A stretch of 64,000 nucleotides of DNA from Aurantiacibacter zhengii. GTDB taxonomy: Bacteria > Pseudomonadota > Alphaproteobacteria > Sphingomonadales > Sphingomonadaceae. A program made the position numbers and the translations under genes. How positions within the stretch are numbered: position 1 is the first letter of the stretch; every line of letters starts with the position of its first letter. The stretch spans positions 558,001-622,000 of the forward strand of contig NZ_QXFL01000002.1 of assembly GCF_003584125.1 (NCBI RefSeq), written 5' to 3'. Below, piece after piece: positions 45,502 through 55,244 of the stretch. The notes under the pieces are model-generated. The model was not told where the DNA came from, made no database searches, and saw nothing but the letters and a program-made list of their open reading frames with translations.

Positions 45502-46529
45502 ACCCATTCCCCCTCCCCCCAGCCGGGAACAGCGCGCGCCTTGCGCGTCAGCACGTCGAGGCAGGCCATGCGGATTGCGACACCCATCTCCACCTGGCTG
45601 GTGATGATCGATCGTCCATCCATATCGGCCACGGTGCTGTCGATCTCCACCCCGCGGTTCATCGGCCCGGGATGCATGACGATGGCATCGACCCTGGCCA
45701 GTGCGAGGCGTTCCGGAGTCAGGCCATAGAGATACCGGTATTCGCGCGGAGAGGGGATGAATTGCCCGTCCATCCGCTCGTTCTGCAGGCGCAGCATCAT
45801 CACAACGTCGCTGCCATCCAGCGCGGCATCGAAATCGTGGAACGGCTGCGCGCCCATCCGCTCTATCCCGGCAGGCATCAGTGCGGGAGGCGCACACAGG
45901 CGCACCGTGGCACCCAGCGCCTGCAGGCACAGGATGTTGGAACGGGCCACGCGGCTATGCAGGATATCTCCGCAGATCGTCACCGTCATGCCGGTGAAAT
46001 CTTCCGCGTCCTCGCCACGCTCGCGCAGCTTGTGCCGCAGCGCCAACGCATCCAGCAGTGCCTGCGTGGGGTGCTCGTGCTGACCGTCACCGGCATTGAG
46101 GACAGGGCAGTCGACCTTGCTGGCAATCAGCCCCACCGCCCCGCTGCTGGCATGGCGGATAACGATGGCATCGGCGCGCATGGCATTCAGTGTGACGGCG
46201 GTGTCGATCAGCGTCTCGCCCTTCTTCACGCTCGACTGCGCTGCGTACATATTGACAACGTCCGCCCCCAGCCGCTTGCCCGCGATCTCGAACGAAAGCA
46301 GCGTGCGGGTGGAATTTTCGAAGAAGGCATTGATGATGGTGAGGCCCGCCAGCTGCTCGGAATGCTTGGCCGGCTGCCGGTTGAACGCGACGTACTGCTC
46401 GGCCTCTGCCAGCAGGTAGAGGATCTCGTGCCGTTCCAGCGAAGAAATGCCGATCAGGTCGCGGTGCGGAAAGGCTCTTCCGCCCTTGGGAAAGCGGCTG
46501 CCGGAGGAGGCGTTTTTCGGCGATGTCAT
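45498..46529 (-). CDS. pyrB: Aspartate carbamoyltransferase catalytic chain
   Basis: 343 aa. Transfers carbamoyl from carbamoyl phosphate to aspartate in pyrimidine synthesis. Carbamoyl-phosphate loop [12 protein letters not shown] (Ser73-Thr76), substrate motifs [14 protein letters not shown] and [11 protein letters not shown] near the C-terminus. It is followed by the overlapping dihydroorotase-like gene; no regulatory chain (pyrI) is seen. Divergent from sppA. Confidence 0.96.
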   Translation of the reverse strand: MTSPKNASSGSRFPKGGRAFPHRDLIGISSLERHEILYLLAEAEQYVAFNRQPAKHSEQLAGLTIINAFFENSTRTLLSFEIAGKRLGADVVNMYAAQSSVKKGETLIDTAVTLNAMRADAIVIRHASSGAVGLIASKVDCPVLNAGDGQHEHPTQALLDALALRHKLRERGEDAEDFTGMTVTICGDILHSRVARSNILCLQALGATVRLCAPPALMPAGIERMGAQPFHDFDAALDGSDVVMMLRLQNERMDGQFIPSPREYRYLYGLTPERLALARVDAIVMHPGPMNRGVEIDSTVADMDGRSIITSQVEMGVAIRMACLDVLTRKARAVPGWGEGEWV

Positions 46530-46641
46530 TAAAGCATGGCCCTTAGTCGAGCCTCATCGACCGCTCAAGCTCTTATCTCTGGCCCTTGCCGCAATCGCCG
46601 CCTAGATGTGTGCGATTATTGGCAAAAGGGATCGTGATTAC

Positions 46642-48546
46642 ATGGCATTTGCAGGCAAGGTCTGGCGGCTGCTGGTCGGCGTAAAGGATGCGCTGGCGCT
46701 GATATTCCTGCTGCTGTTCTTCGTGGCCCTGTTTGCCATCCTCAGCGCACGGCCCAATCCCGGCATGGTGCGCGAGGGCGCGCTGCTGCTGGATATCGAC
46801 GGCAGCGTGGTGGAGGAAGTGTCCCCCATCGACCCTATCCAGGCCCTTCTCTCGCAGTCGATCCCGATACGCGAATATGCCGCGCGCGACCTTGTCCTCG
46901 CTATTGACGAGGCGGCGGGCGACGAGCGGGTGGAAGTGCTTGCACTTGACCTCACCGGCTTCCTGGGCGGCGGGGCCGTGCACATGAGCGAAATCTCCGG
47001 CGCGCTCGACAGGTTCCGCGCCGCGGGCAAGCCTGTCTACGCCTACGCCTACGCCTATGGTGACGATGCCGTGCTGCTGGCTGCCCATGCCGACGAGATC
47101 TGGGTGGACCCGATGGGCGGCGTTGTAATCATGGGGCCCGGCGGGGAAAGCCCCTATTTCGGGCAGGCGCTGGAACGCTTCAACGTAACCGCCAACGTCT
47201 TCCGCGTGGGCGCGTACAAGAGCGCGGTTGAACCGTGGACCCAGGCAGGCATGTCTCCGGAAGCGCGGGAAAATCTCACGCAGCTGCTGGCAACGCTGTG
47301 GCAGGAATGGCGCGCCAACGTGACTACCGCCCGCCCCCAGGCCGACATCGAACTGGTGACAGAGAATGTCGCCGAATGGATGGCAGCCTCGAACAACGAT
47401 CCCGCGCAGGCCGCACTGGCAGCCGGACTGGCGGACCGGATCGGTACGCGGGTCGAATGGGGTGAGCGGATCGCCAACGAAGTCGGCGAGGACGAATGGT
47501 CCGACGAGCCGGGATCGTTCGCTGCGACGCAGTACGATCCGTGGCTGGCCGAAGCGCGAGGGAAGGTCGATACCGGGGGCGACGGCCGCATCGGCGTGAT
47601 AACCGTGGCTGGCGAGATCAGCGACGGCGAGGCCGGGCCCGGTTCTGCGGGCGCGACGCGCATCGCCCGCCTGCTGGACAATGCGCTGGATGACGATCTC
47701 GACGCACTCGTGGTGCGGGTCAACTCGCCCGGCGGCACCGTCACCGGGTCCGAAACGATCCGGCGTGCAATCATGCGCCATCGCCAAGCCGGAACGCCCG
47801 TGGCCGTATCGATGGGCAATTACGCCGCTAGCGGTGGCTACTGGATCGCCACGCCCGCCGAACGCATCTTTGCAGAGCCGGAAACGCTGACCGGGTCGAT
47901 CGGCGTTTTCCTGGTCATCCCCAGTTTCGAAGGGGTGCTGGCCGAATACGGCGTCACCACCGATGGCGTGCGCACCACCGGGCTTTCCGGCCAGCCGGAT
48001 ATTCTCGCTGGGTTCACGCCGGAGGCAAACGCCCTGCTGCAGGCATCGACGGAAAGCTATTACGCCCGCTTCCTGGCGCTGGTGGCCGAAGCGCGCGGCA
48101 TCACCCCGGAACGCGCCGACGAGCTTGGCCAAGGCCGCGTGTGGGATGGCGGCGCCGCCCGGCAGCTCGGGCTGGTGGACCAGTTCGGCGATCTCGATGC
48201 TGCGATCGCCTGGGCTGCGGGCCGGGCCAACCTGGACGAAGGCGCCTACGAAGTACGCTACCTGGGCGACAGCACACCGACCTATGACACGCTGCTCGCC
48301 CAGTTGCTGCTCGGCGGCAACGATGCCAGCCAGGAAGGCAGCCGCGATCTCGCTTCCATCTTCGCCCGGCGGGAGACCGCACAACTGGGCCAGGTGATGC
48401 AGAGCATCGACAGCTTCATGGCAGCCGAGGGTGTGCAGGCACGGTGCCTGGAATGCGCCGCCGTCCCAAGCGGAGCACGTCCGATAAACCCGAAGGGTTC
48501 CGGGCCGACGTGGCTGGGCATGCTGGCGAAACTCGCCTTCGACTGA
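46642..48546 (+). CDS. sppA: Signal peptide peptidase SppA (protease IV)
   Basis: 634 aa membrane-anchored serine peptidase. One N-terminal helix (ALALIFLLLFFVALFAIL), then two homologous domains. General base Lys193 (VGAYKSAVEP) and nucleophile Ser397 (NYAASGGYW) form the known Ser-Lys dyad split across the domains. Full length as in E. coli. ATG at 46642 has AAAGGGA upstream; an ATG 12 codons earlier is possible. Followed by tRNA-Val. Confidence 0.93.
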   Translation: MAFAGKVWRLLVGVKDALALIFLLLFFVALFAILSARPNPGMVREGALLLDIDGSVVEEVSPIDPIQALLSQSIPIREYAARDLVLAIDEAAGDERVEVLALDLTGFLGGGAVHMSEISGALDRFRAAGKPVYAYAYAYGDDAVLLAAHADEIWVDPMGGVVIMGPGGESPYFGQALERFNVTANVFRVGAYKSAVEPWTQAGMSPEARENLTQLLATLWQEWRANVTTARPQADIELVTENVAEWMAASNNDPAQAALAAGLADRIGTRVEWGERIANEVGEDEWSDEPGSFAATQYDPWLAEARGKVDTGGDGRIGVITVAGEISDGEAGPGSAGATRIARLLDNALDDDLDALVVRVNSPGGTVTGSETIRRAIMRHRQAGTPVAVSMGNYAASGGYWIATPAERIFAEPETLTGSIGVFLVIPSFEGVLAEYGVTTDGVRTTGLSGQPDILAGFTPEANALLQASTESYYARFLALVAEARGITPERADELGQGRVWDGGAARQLGLVDQFGDLDAAIAWAAGRANLDEGAYEVRYLGDSTPTYDTLLAQLLLGGNDASQEGSRDLASIFARRETAQLGQVMQSIDSFMAAEGVQARCLECAAVPSGARPINPKGSGPTWLGMLAKLAFD

Positions 48547-48627
48547 CGGACTGTAGCGTTCGCCCGCAAACAGGCCTTGTCTTGGCCGGGCGAAAATGGC
48601 AAAGGCCCGCCCCTGCCGTGAATCGGC

Positions 48628-48702
48628 GGGCGCGTAGCTCAGTGGTAGAGCACACCCTTCACACGGGTGGGGTCGCAAGTTCAATCCTTGCCGCGCCCAC
48701 CA
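48628..48702 (+). tRNA. tRNA-Val (anticodon CAC)
   Basis: Acceptor GGGCGCG pairs with CGCGCCC, encoded CCA at 48700-48702. Anticodon stem CACCC/GGGTG with loop TTCACAC, anticodon CAC at 48660-48662. The T-arm loop reads TTCAATC. The catabolic island begins on its 3' side, so it may have been an integration target. Confidence 0.96.
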
Positions 48703-49451
48703 TTTTTCAATGACTTAGATGACCGAGCTGCTCGTCGTATGAAACGAGTATGAAAAAGTTCGGAGTCGAAATTTCAAGGCTTCTTCCTAAAGGAGACGTT
48801 CGCCGTATCAATTTACCCCCCTTGCAAGCGGAATCAAATTCTGCCGACAACCAAAACCATTCGCTCACCGCAAACGAGAAGATCAATTCTTAGAGCGGTT
48901 TCCACACGAACCGCCTCGGTAGGACTGCGGCGGCGTTGCGATTCAGACTTTCTGTTGGTGGAGGAGGCCAGCGTTGCTGGCACGAACACTTCCACTAGAC
49001 CCTCGCACAGAGTTGTTGCCGCGATCGACGTCGGCTTGAGTTGTCACCCGGCGGCGGCTCGCTTTGAGGTCATGGTTTCTCCCGCGATCCGCAAGAGACA
49101 ACGTGCGTTGTGACGTGATGGAGTGGACGGCCCCTTGCACCAGCGTAGCTGTACAATGATGCGCCTGTTACATATCCGTGTGTAGACGCCCCCTACGGCG
49201 CAAGAGTGTTTTTAGCTAGCGATGAGCATCGGTCGGGGGCATCTAGGTGTTCGGCCTGTTCGCGCAGCACCGTATGGCTACTAGCCTGATGAAGTCCGCA
49301 GGCCGGCCCTCTAATCACGTCATCGCGCTCGAAGCGATGTGATCCCTAGGTTTTGCCGGCCCCGGTCTGACCGGTTCGTCATCACTACTCACCGACCCCT
49401 GCGCCATACGCCATCCTGCCGCCGGGCATCATCCGGCGGTGCGGACGACGG
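48703..49451. other. Gene-free junction DNA
   Basis: No intact gene or full-length motif. The first 200 bases are AT-richer than the preceding genes. A minus-strand stretch about 48945-49110 (RRRVTTQADVDRG) faintly resembles the N-terminal leader of IS110-type transposases, but this is too weak to call. A GCCGCCGG-type hairpin lies near 49420-49438. Confidence 0.5.
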
Positions 49452-50030
49452 TCACACGGCTGGCGCCGCGTAGACTTCCTTGCGCGACATAACCGGCCAC
49501 GCAATGCGCGCTGCTTTGCTAGCGAGCGCGACCGTCGCGATCTTCGCAGGCTTGCGTTCGAAGAACTGCGGCCATCTACGGCTGCGGTTCAGCGCTTTTG
49601 CGCATCATGCGCATCGCTGCAGTCGCGCCGACCACGAGCAGCCGTCCCAAGTAGCCATCACTTGGTGATACCGCCCAGTCGTTCTTTGCCGCCGGAGCTG
49701 TTCGCTCGAGGCCTGAGCCCAAGCCATGCCGCAAACTGTCGCCCTGATCGGAACTGAGAAGCAGCTGGCACCGCCGCTGATATGGCCGACGCGGCGATCG
49801 GACAGACGCCCGGGATCATGACGAACCGCAGGCTCGTCTCATCGGCGCGGTGCCATTCGAACATCTGCGCCTCTAACCGTCGACCTCACTGGCTGACCCC
49901 GGCTACGATAATGTACTCAGCCAGGTGCCCTCGCAAGGTGTTGATGGGTCACCTGTCGCACCATCAGGCTGCGGCTCTTGTGGAGCATCAATACCGCCTG
50001 CTGTTCAACGGTCTTCACCGCGAGACTAAC
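49452..50030 (-). pseudogene. Decayed IS110-family transposase
   Basis: Pieces of one transposase appear in shifting minus-strand frames. In reading order: AVKTVEQQAVLMLHKSRSL (about 50025-49960); INTLRGHLAEYIIVAG after a frameshift (about 49945-49890); after a lost segment of roughly 50 residues, EWHRADETSLRFVMIPGVCP with AAWLGLRPRANSSGGKERLG (49864-49660); after another frameshift, FFERKPAKIATVALASKAAR to a TGA at 49454-49452. The N-terminal DEDD domain is missing. Matches from memory of the IS110 (transposase_20) pattern. Confidence 0.8.
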
Positions 50031-50124
50031 CGCATCTTCGGACGTGTCACCGCCGCCGCCATCACGTCACTTGGAGCAAAACCAGCCTGTGGCCAAGCCG
50101 CGGGGCGGTGACCGGTGACATTCA

Positions 50125-50281
50125 GAAAAGATCGAAGCGTATCGCGGCTTCATTCAGGAGCTGATTGCCGAACAGGGCGATATGACACTGGTCAAGGTTC
50201 AGGCACGACTGATCGAGCGCGGCGCCAGTCGGGATCGGCACAGTGCATCGGCTGTTCATGCGTCACGTCACACAGAGCTAA
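50125..50281 (+). pseudogene. Remnant of IS630-family transposase (N-terminal HTH)
   Basis: EKIEAYRGFIQELIAEQGDM, TLVKVQARLIERGAS in one frame, then VGIGTVHRLFMRHVTQS in the next, ending in TAA at 50279-50281. This is the helix-turn-helix start of IS630-type transposases with one frameshift; the catalytic DDE part is absent. Confidence 0.7.
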
Positions 50282-50557
50282 GTCCGCAATGTCGTAGATT
50301 TCTCCCGCTTTCGGCGTTAGAGCTAGAGAACCTCACGTCCGCAATCATAACACGCCACCGGAAGTGAGTTTCCTCCAGTGCTCTTCACGAAAGCCTCTCC
50401 AAAGTGACAATGTTATTGAGCAAAGAAATTCCTGAAAGATGTCGACACAAAACTAGGATCGCCGGATCATACCCAGCAAACCCCATGGTTCTGGCATTCC
50501 TTCTGTCCTGGCCATTGCAGCTAAACTTTCAAGTAGCGCGCCTCAACTCTGAACCTG
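50282..50557. other. Intergenic DNA before the catabolic block
   Basis: AT-richer sequence with short open frames only. Nothing recognised. Confidence 0.5.
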
Positions 50558-52048
50558 TCATTCAGAAATGTGCGAAGGTCTACCTTCAAGAATTATCGTC
50601 TTACTTTCTAAATAGGGCAATAGACCTTCAACCCCCCCCTCACGTCCGACTCCAGACTGCTTGAATCCACCAAACGCGATGCTGAAATCGGTGCGGAAAT
50701 TGTTGTGACCGACGGTACCCGACCTCAATCTCCGCGCAGCCTTGTAAGCCCGGTCTGGATCGTTGGTAAAAACCGAGTTGTTGAGACCGTAAATCGTGTC
50801 ATTCGCAAGATCAATCGCGTGCCCTTCGTTGTCTGCAGCGATTACGCTCAGTACTGGTCCAAACAGCTCCTCGCGTGCGAGGGTGGAATCATTCTCGACG
50901 TTGCCGAAAACAGTAGGCTCTATGAAGAAGCCTCGGTTCAAATGCGCAGGCCGCTTTCCGCCAACTGCTAGTTTCGCACCCTCGCTGATTCCGGTTTGGA
51001 TCAACCGTTCGATCCGGTCGAGCTGGCGCTGCATAGCAATTGGCCCAATTTCCGAGCCCGAATCGAATGGGTCGCCTACGGTGATTTCCCCAAATCGTGC
51101 ACTGAGAGCATCTACCAGGTCATCATGCCGGTTCCGACCAACGATAATTCTGGTAAGCGATGAACACACTTGCCCCGACATCAGACATGTAGGGCCGACA
51201 AGGGCCTCCGCAACCTCATTCACATCATAATCATCAAGGACTACCGCCGCTGACTTGCCTCCCAATTCAAGCGTGAAGCGCGTGATCTTGTCGCCGCAGA
51301 TGCTCGCAATTCTTTTACCCGCGGCCGTCGATCCTGTGAAACTTATCTTGTCGATATCGGGATGCCGAACGAGAAGTTCGGAAACTTCCCGGTCAGCTGT
51401 AATGACATTGATTACGCCAGGCGGAATGCCGACCGCCTCTGCAATTTCAGCCATTATATAGGCTGAGCTTGGGGCTTCCGGTGAAGCCTTGATGATGCAA
51501 GTGCAGCCAGCAAGAAGAGCTGGTGCTAATTTGTTGGCAATAAGATTAATAGGCGCGTTCCATGGCACAATGATACCAACCACGCCAACTGGCTCTCGCA
51601 CGAGCAAACCGAGTTCTCCGCCAGCCTGCGGAACGTGCCTTTCCTCAAACTGGAAAGTGTCTGCCAGATCAGCATGATACGCGTAAACGCTGCCCATACT
51701 GCCCGCAAAGAACTGCGCCGTGGAATGAAGAATTCCCATCTCATTAGGCCAAGTCTGGGCTACGTCGGCAGCTCTGCCATCAAGCCCGTCAGCTATTGCT
51801 CGCAAATAGTCCGCTCGTTCTGCATGGGACATAAGCGGCCAGGGGCCTAGGTCGAACGCAGAACGCGCAGATGCGACAGCTCTGCGCATGTCCGCTTCCT
51901 GCGCCTCAGCCACACTGACATAAAGCATCTCGGTCGCCGGTGCAATCACGTCAAACTTACTATCGGAAGAAGGAGTTATCCACTCTCCTCCGATAAATAG
52001 CTGATGATGATGACCGAAGGGCACAGCAGAATTACCATGAGTATTCAA
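50558..52048 (-). CDS. NAD(P)-dependent aldehyde dehydrogenase
   Basis: About 496 aa, oxidises an aldehyde to the acid. Motifs: VPWNAPINLIANKLAPAL, cofactor loop FTGSTAAGKRI, general base Glu in LELGGKSAAVV, nucleophile Cys in SGQVCSS, and EELFGPVLSV toward the end. The frame is open to an ATG at 52108 without a ribosome site; TTG at 52048 (MNTHGNSAV) is preceded by AAGGAAAG and preferred. Codon third positions are far less GC-rich than in the core genes. Lies downstream of the TonB receptor on the same strand, 112 bp away. Confidence 0.92.
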   Translation of the reverse strand: MNTHGNSAVPFGHHHQLFIGGEWITPSSDSKFDVIAPATEMLYVSVAEAQEADMRRAVASARSAFDLGPWPLMSHAERADYLRAIADGLDGRAADVAQTWPNEMGILHSTAQFFAGSMGSVYAYHADLADTFQFEERHVPQAGGELGLLVREPVGVVGIIVPWNAPINLIANKLAPALLAGCTCIIKASPEAPSSAYIMAEIAEAVGIPPGVINVITADREVSELLVRHPDIDKISFTGSTAAGKRIASICGDKITRFTLELGGKSAAVVLDDYDVNEVAEALVGPTCLMSGQVCSSLTRIIVGRNRHDDLVDALSARFGEITVGDPFDSGSEIGPIAMQRQLDRIERLIQTGISEGAKLAVGGKRPAHLNRGFFIEPTVFGNVENDSTLAREELFGPVLSVIAADNEGHAIDLANDTIYGLNNSVFTNDPDRAYKAARRLRSGTVGHNNFRTDFSIAFGGFKQSGVGREGGVEGLLPYLESKTIILEGRPSHISE

Positions 52049-52159
52049 GACACTTTCCTTACGAATGTGAAAACGCGTATTTACCCAAACTTCGAAACCG
52101 AAATACATGAAAATGCTTTATTGAGCCGGCTGGCCCTAGCGGACCAACCGGACCCAATT

Positions 52160-54550
52160 TTAGTAACGGTAGCTTAAAGATACGCCATATGTGGCTGGCT
52201 CCCCAGTGTAGCGACCGATCGTGTCAAAGGAAGCGACAACATTGGTCCAATAATACTCATTAAATACGTTGTTACCAAAGATTGAAATGCGCCAAGTATC
52301 ATTGGCCGACGATATCCCTGCCCGAAGATCGACCGTCGTGTAGCTATCGATAACAAAAGGATTTCCAACCGCCGATTCGGTAATCGTGGGCGTCTGAAAG
52401 TCACCCCCAATAATCGCAACTGTGCTAGAACGGTAACTCACAGACCCGCCTATGAAGCCATCAATTGAATTAGAAAGCCGAGTTTCGTAATCAAAATTGC
52501 CGGAAACTTGGTATTTCGGCGTAAAGGGGACACGCGTGTCATCAAAGGATGCCACGACCCCCGCAGCATTAATACCCGTGAAGTCTTTGATTTGTGCATC
52601 TGTGTAATTGAACGCGACCGATGTAGTCAGACCGGGCGCCGGACTGCCAGAGAGCTCTACTTCGAAGCCGAGCACTTCAGAAGAAGGGATGTTCTGTAAA
52701 ACATCGAGAATGCCAAAAGGCGCTGCAAGCCGCTTCGAACGAATTTGTTTATCAGTATAGTCATAAAAATAACCTGCAGCAGCGATATTCATTGCTCCGT
52801 CGAAGACACCAGCCTTGAGACCTGCTTCGTAAGATAGAACTGACTCCTGCTTGACCGGGAGGAAGGCAGTAAATGTCGTTGCCGATACTGCTGGGTAACT
52901 ACCAGCCTTATATCCCCTCGCCAAATTGCCATAAAACAAAAGATCCGGCGTAGGGCTCCAATCAAGCCCAACACGCCATGAGATATTGTCCTCGTCTAGC
53001 GAGTCGGCGAAGGCGCCTGGGGCGAAAGGAGCCACGCCGTTTATCGTTTCCCCTTGATCATTAATCGTATAACATGCGCCAGTGGGATAGGGGCCAAGGG
53101 CTCCGCCCAAAAGAATGTCATAGAAGAAACTTCCCGTATCTCCGGTGGCTGAAACGTCTCTCGAGCAAAGCTCTGCATCGCGTTCTGACTGGGTATAGCG
53201 AGCACCAGCTTTGAGAGTCAGCGTATTCGAAAATTCATATTCGAAATTGCCAAAGAAGGCGTAGTTTGTCATTTCTTGATTGGCAAAGTAGTTGACCCCG
53301 CAGTCAGGAAAGAACAGCGGTGCGGTCGAAGAGTCCGGACAGCTTACTTCAAGCAACTGATCAACTTCGCTAAGCTCAAGATTGGCACCTAGCAGCCAGC
53401 GGAATGCGCTACCCCCATCATTGGCGATGCGAAGCTCCTGCGCAAAGCTGTTGATTTCGCCAATGTCTGTGATCAGATCGAGCGACACGGCCCGCAAACC
53501 GTCACCCTCTTGAGCCTGATCCTGCTTATAATGAACAAATGAACTTAAGGATGTCAGCGTAATTGAATCGCTAACATCGATGTCTGCGCGAAGTCCCGCC
53601 TGGACCATGTCATTGCTTTTACGCGGGAGTCCTGGCGTCCAGTCGGCGGCACGCGGATTGAGTGGCGAGAATTGTTCAGCGGCTACTGCGGGCCCAAGCG
53701 TAAGCTGCTGCGGGTTGGTCGCTACATATTGCGGCGATAATGTTTCGCCGCCTTCATGCCAACCATTCAAGTTCAGTTGAAAGCGAAGGCCGTCGGACGG
53801 CTCGAAATCAAGCAGGAGCCGGCCAGCGATAACTTCGCGCTCGCCATTGCGATCATTGGGCCGTGTATTGCTGATTTGCCACCCGTCGGCACGTTCATAC
53901 CTGCCTGCAACGCGGGCACGTAGGGTATCGCTCAGCGGACCGCTGATAAATCCTTCTGCGGTCACTTCATTGAAACGCCCATATGACAAATTGATTCCCG
54001 CCTGAAGATCAAAGGTCGGCTTGGCTGCAATATAGTTGATTGCGCCGCCGGTGGCGTTTTGGCCGAAAAGGGTTCCCTGCGGCCCCTTAAGAACTTCAAT
54101 CCGCTCGAGATCGAAAGCGGAATTAGCAGCCGTCGCCGGAAAGGAAAGCGGCATTTCGTCAATGTAAATAGGCACGGTCGGATATGCACCAAGTGATGTT
54201 TCATAAAAGCCGACCCCGCGCAGGGTGTAAACCGGTGTGCTGTTTGCGGTTGGCGTGAACGAGAGCCCAGGAATGGACTGCGCGATGTCCTCAAGCGAAA
54301 CGATGCCCCGCTCTTGTAGCGCATCGCCAGTCACAACGGAAACCGCCAGACCAACATCGTTTAGGTCCTGCTCTCGCTTGTTCGCTGTCACCACTATGGC
54401 ATTGCCGCTCAACGGCGCATCCGTGGCCCCTTCTTCCGGAATCGCTTGCGCAAGGGCGGATGTCGAAAATGCCATCGCAAGAATAGAGGATGTGACAGAG
54501 AATCCAGCCACTTTGCATAAATTCCGATCGGTCATAGTGCGCGAAATCAT
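52160..54550 (-). CDS. TonB-dependent receptor of the catabolic block
   Basis: 796 aa. Signal peptide (SSILAMAFSTSALAQA), a TonB-box-like start IVVTANKREQDLNDV, plug domain with IPGLSFTPTANSTPVYTLRG and the RIEVLKGPQGTLFGQNATGG segment (read in parts), and a large barrel ending YGVSLSYRY. Presumably imports the substrate of the neighbouring enzymes. ATG at 54550 or 54535 (MTDRNL). Divergent from the small gene at 54876, with a shared palindrome between. Confidence 0.92.
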   Translation of the reverse strand: MISRTMTDRNLCKVAGFSVTSSILAMAFSTSALAQAIPEEGATDAPLSGNAIVVTANKREQDLNDVGLAVSVVTGDALQERGIVSLEDIAQSIPGLSFTPTANSTPVYTLRGVGFYETSLGAYPTVPIYIDEMPLSFPATAANSAFDLERIEVLKGPQGTLFGQNATGGAINYIAAKPTFDLQAGINLSYGRFNEVTAEGFISGPLSDTLRARVAGRYERADGWQISNTRPNDRNGEREVIAGRLLLDFEPSDGLRFQLNLNGWHEGGETLSPQYVATNPQQLTLGPAVAAEQFSPLNPRAADWTPGLPRKSNDMVQAGLRADIDVSDSITLTSLSSFVHYKQDQAQEGDGLRAVSLDLITDIGEINSFAQELRIANDGGSAFRWLLGANLELSEVDQLLEVSCPDSSTAPLFFPDCGVNYFANQEMTNYAFFGNFEYEFSNTLTLKAGARYTQSERDAELCSRDVSATGDTGSFFYDILLGGALGPYPTGACYTINDQGETINGVAPFAPGAFADSLDEDNISWRVGLDWSPTPDLLFYGNLARGYKAGSYPAVSATTFTAFLPVKQESVLSYEAGLKAGVFDGAMNIAAAGYFYDYTDKQIRSKRLAAPFGILDVLQNIPSSEVLGFEVELSGSPAPGLTTSVAFNYTDAQIKDFTGINAAGVVASFDDTRVPFTPKYQVSGNFDYETRLSNSIDGFIGGSVSYRSSTVAIIGGDFQTPTITESAVGNPFVIDSYTTVDLRAGISSANDTWRISIFGNNVFNEYYWTNVVASFDTIGRYTGEPATYGVSLSYRY

Positions 54551-54875
54551 TCTAATCTCCCTAGATTATGTTATTTTTTAACATCGTGACAAAGAGCACA
54601 CCATGTCGATCCCCATGCCCGTGTGTCCGATTGTTTTGAACGTTTATGCGGCCCACCCATTTACGTATGTCCCGCAGACGGGGGACGCCTTGGATACTAA
54701 CAGCTATCCAAAAGCACTCGTCGCTCCCCGCAAGCCGACTATTGCGTGATACAAACAAGACGCACCACAAGCTTTGAAGCCCAGGCGGTCGTCAGTCCCC
54801 TGTAGCGGGGACAGACTCTTGGGAGGATCCAGGGATAGTCACTTCGAACATCAAACAGCTGAGGAGCCCGAGGCA
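54551..54875. other. Divergent promoter region
   Basis: 325 bp between the TonB receptor and the plus-strand unit. No gene. AT-rich next to the receptor start (ATTATGTTATTTTTTAAC), and the GTCCCC palindrome near the plus-strand gene. Confidence 0.6.
54795..54812. promoter_or_regulatory. Operator candidate, copy 1 (GTCCCC-N6-GGGGAC)
   Basis: GTCCCC TGTAGC GGGGAC, 64 bases before the ATG at 54876. Its reverse complement agrees with the copy at 60493 in 19 of 21 bases including flanks. Placed between divergent transcription units. Confidence 0.65.
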
Positions 54876-55199
54876 ATGACAGCCCAATTGATGGTTAAGT
54901 CGACGCTGATAGACCCCAACGCACGCGATGCATTTGATCAATGGTATGGCGAAGACCATCTGCCGCAAGCCGCCCGTGCCTTTTCACCCAGCCGTTGTTG
55001 GCGAGCGTGGAGCGATCAGGACCCTACAATTCACTATGCTTTCTATGAGTTCGCTGAACCATCTCAGATCGCAGATATGATGGCGAGCAGGACCTTTGCT
55101 GATTTAGTCGATGATTTTTCACAAAAATGGGATGGTAAGGTGATCCGCGTCAGAGACGTCACCACTCGAGTTCAACTCATAGACGCCAGTCCATCCTGA
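54876..55199 (+). CDS. Small dimeric alpha/beta-barrel (EthD-like) protein
   Basis: 107 aa, soluble. Pattern MVKSTLIDPNARDAFDQWYG, then EDHLPQAARAF and FYEFAEPSQIADMMASRTF, suggests the ferredoxin-like fold of EthD/antibiotic-monooxygenase-type proteins, in which D-x-W-x-x-x-H-x-P is common. Function unknown; such proteins often accompany oxidative catabolic enzymes. ATG at 54876 has GAGGAGCCCGAGG before it. First gene of a unit with the SDR 45 bp downstream. Confidence 0.7.
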   Translation: MTAQLMVKSTLIDPNARDAFDQWYGEDHLPQAARAFSPSRCWRAWSDQDPTIHYAFYEFAEPSQIADMMASRTFADLVDDFSQKWDGKVIRVRDVTTRVQLIDASPS

Positions 55200-55244
55200 C
55201 GACACCGACATAATGATCTATCTTTCACTTTTATAGGATTTGAC

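Noticed and set aside
48703-50557. An integrase gene for the island beside tRNA-Val
   Set aside because: I looked in both strands for tyrosine-recombinase motifs (R...HxxR...Y) and found none; only transposase fragments are present.
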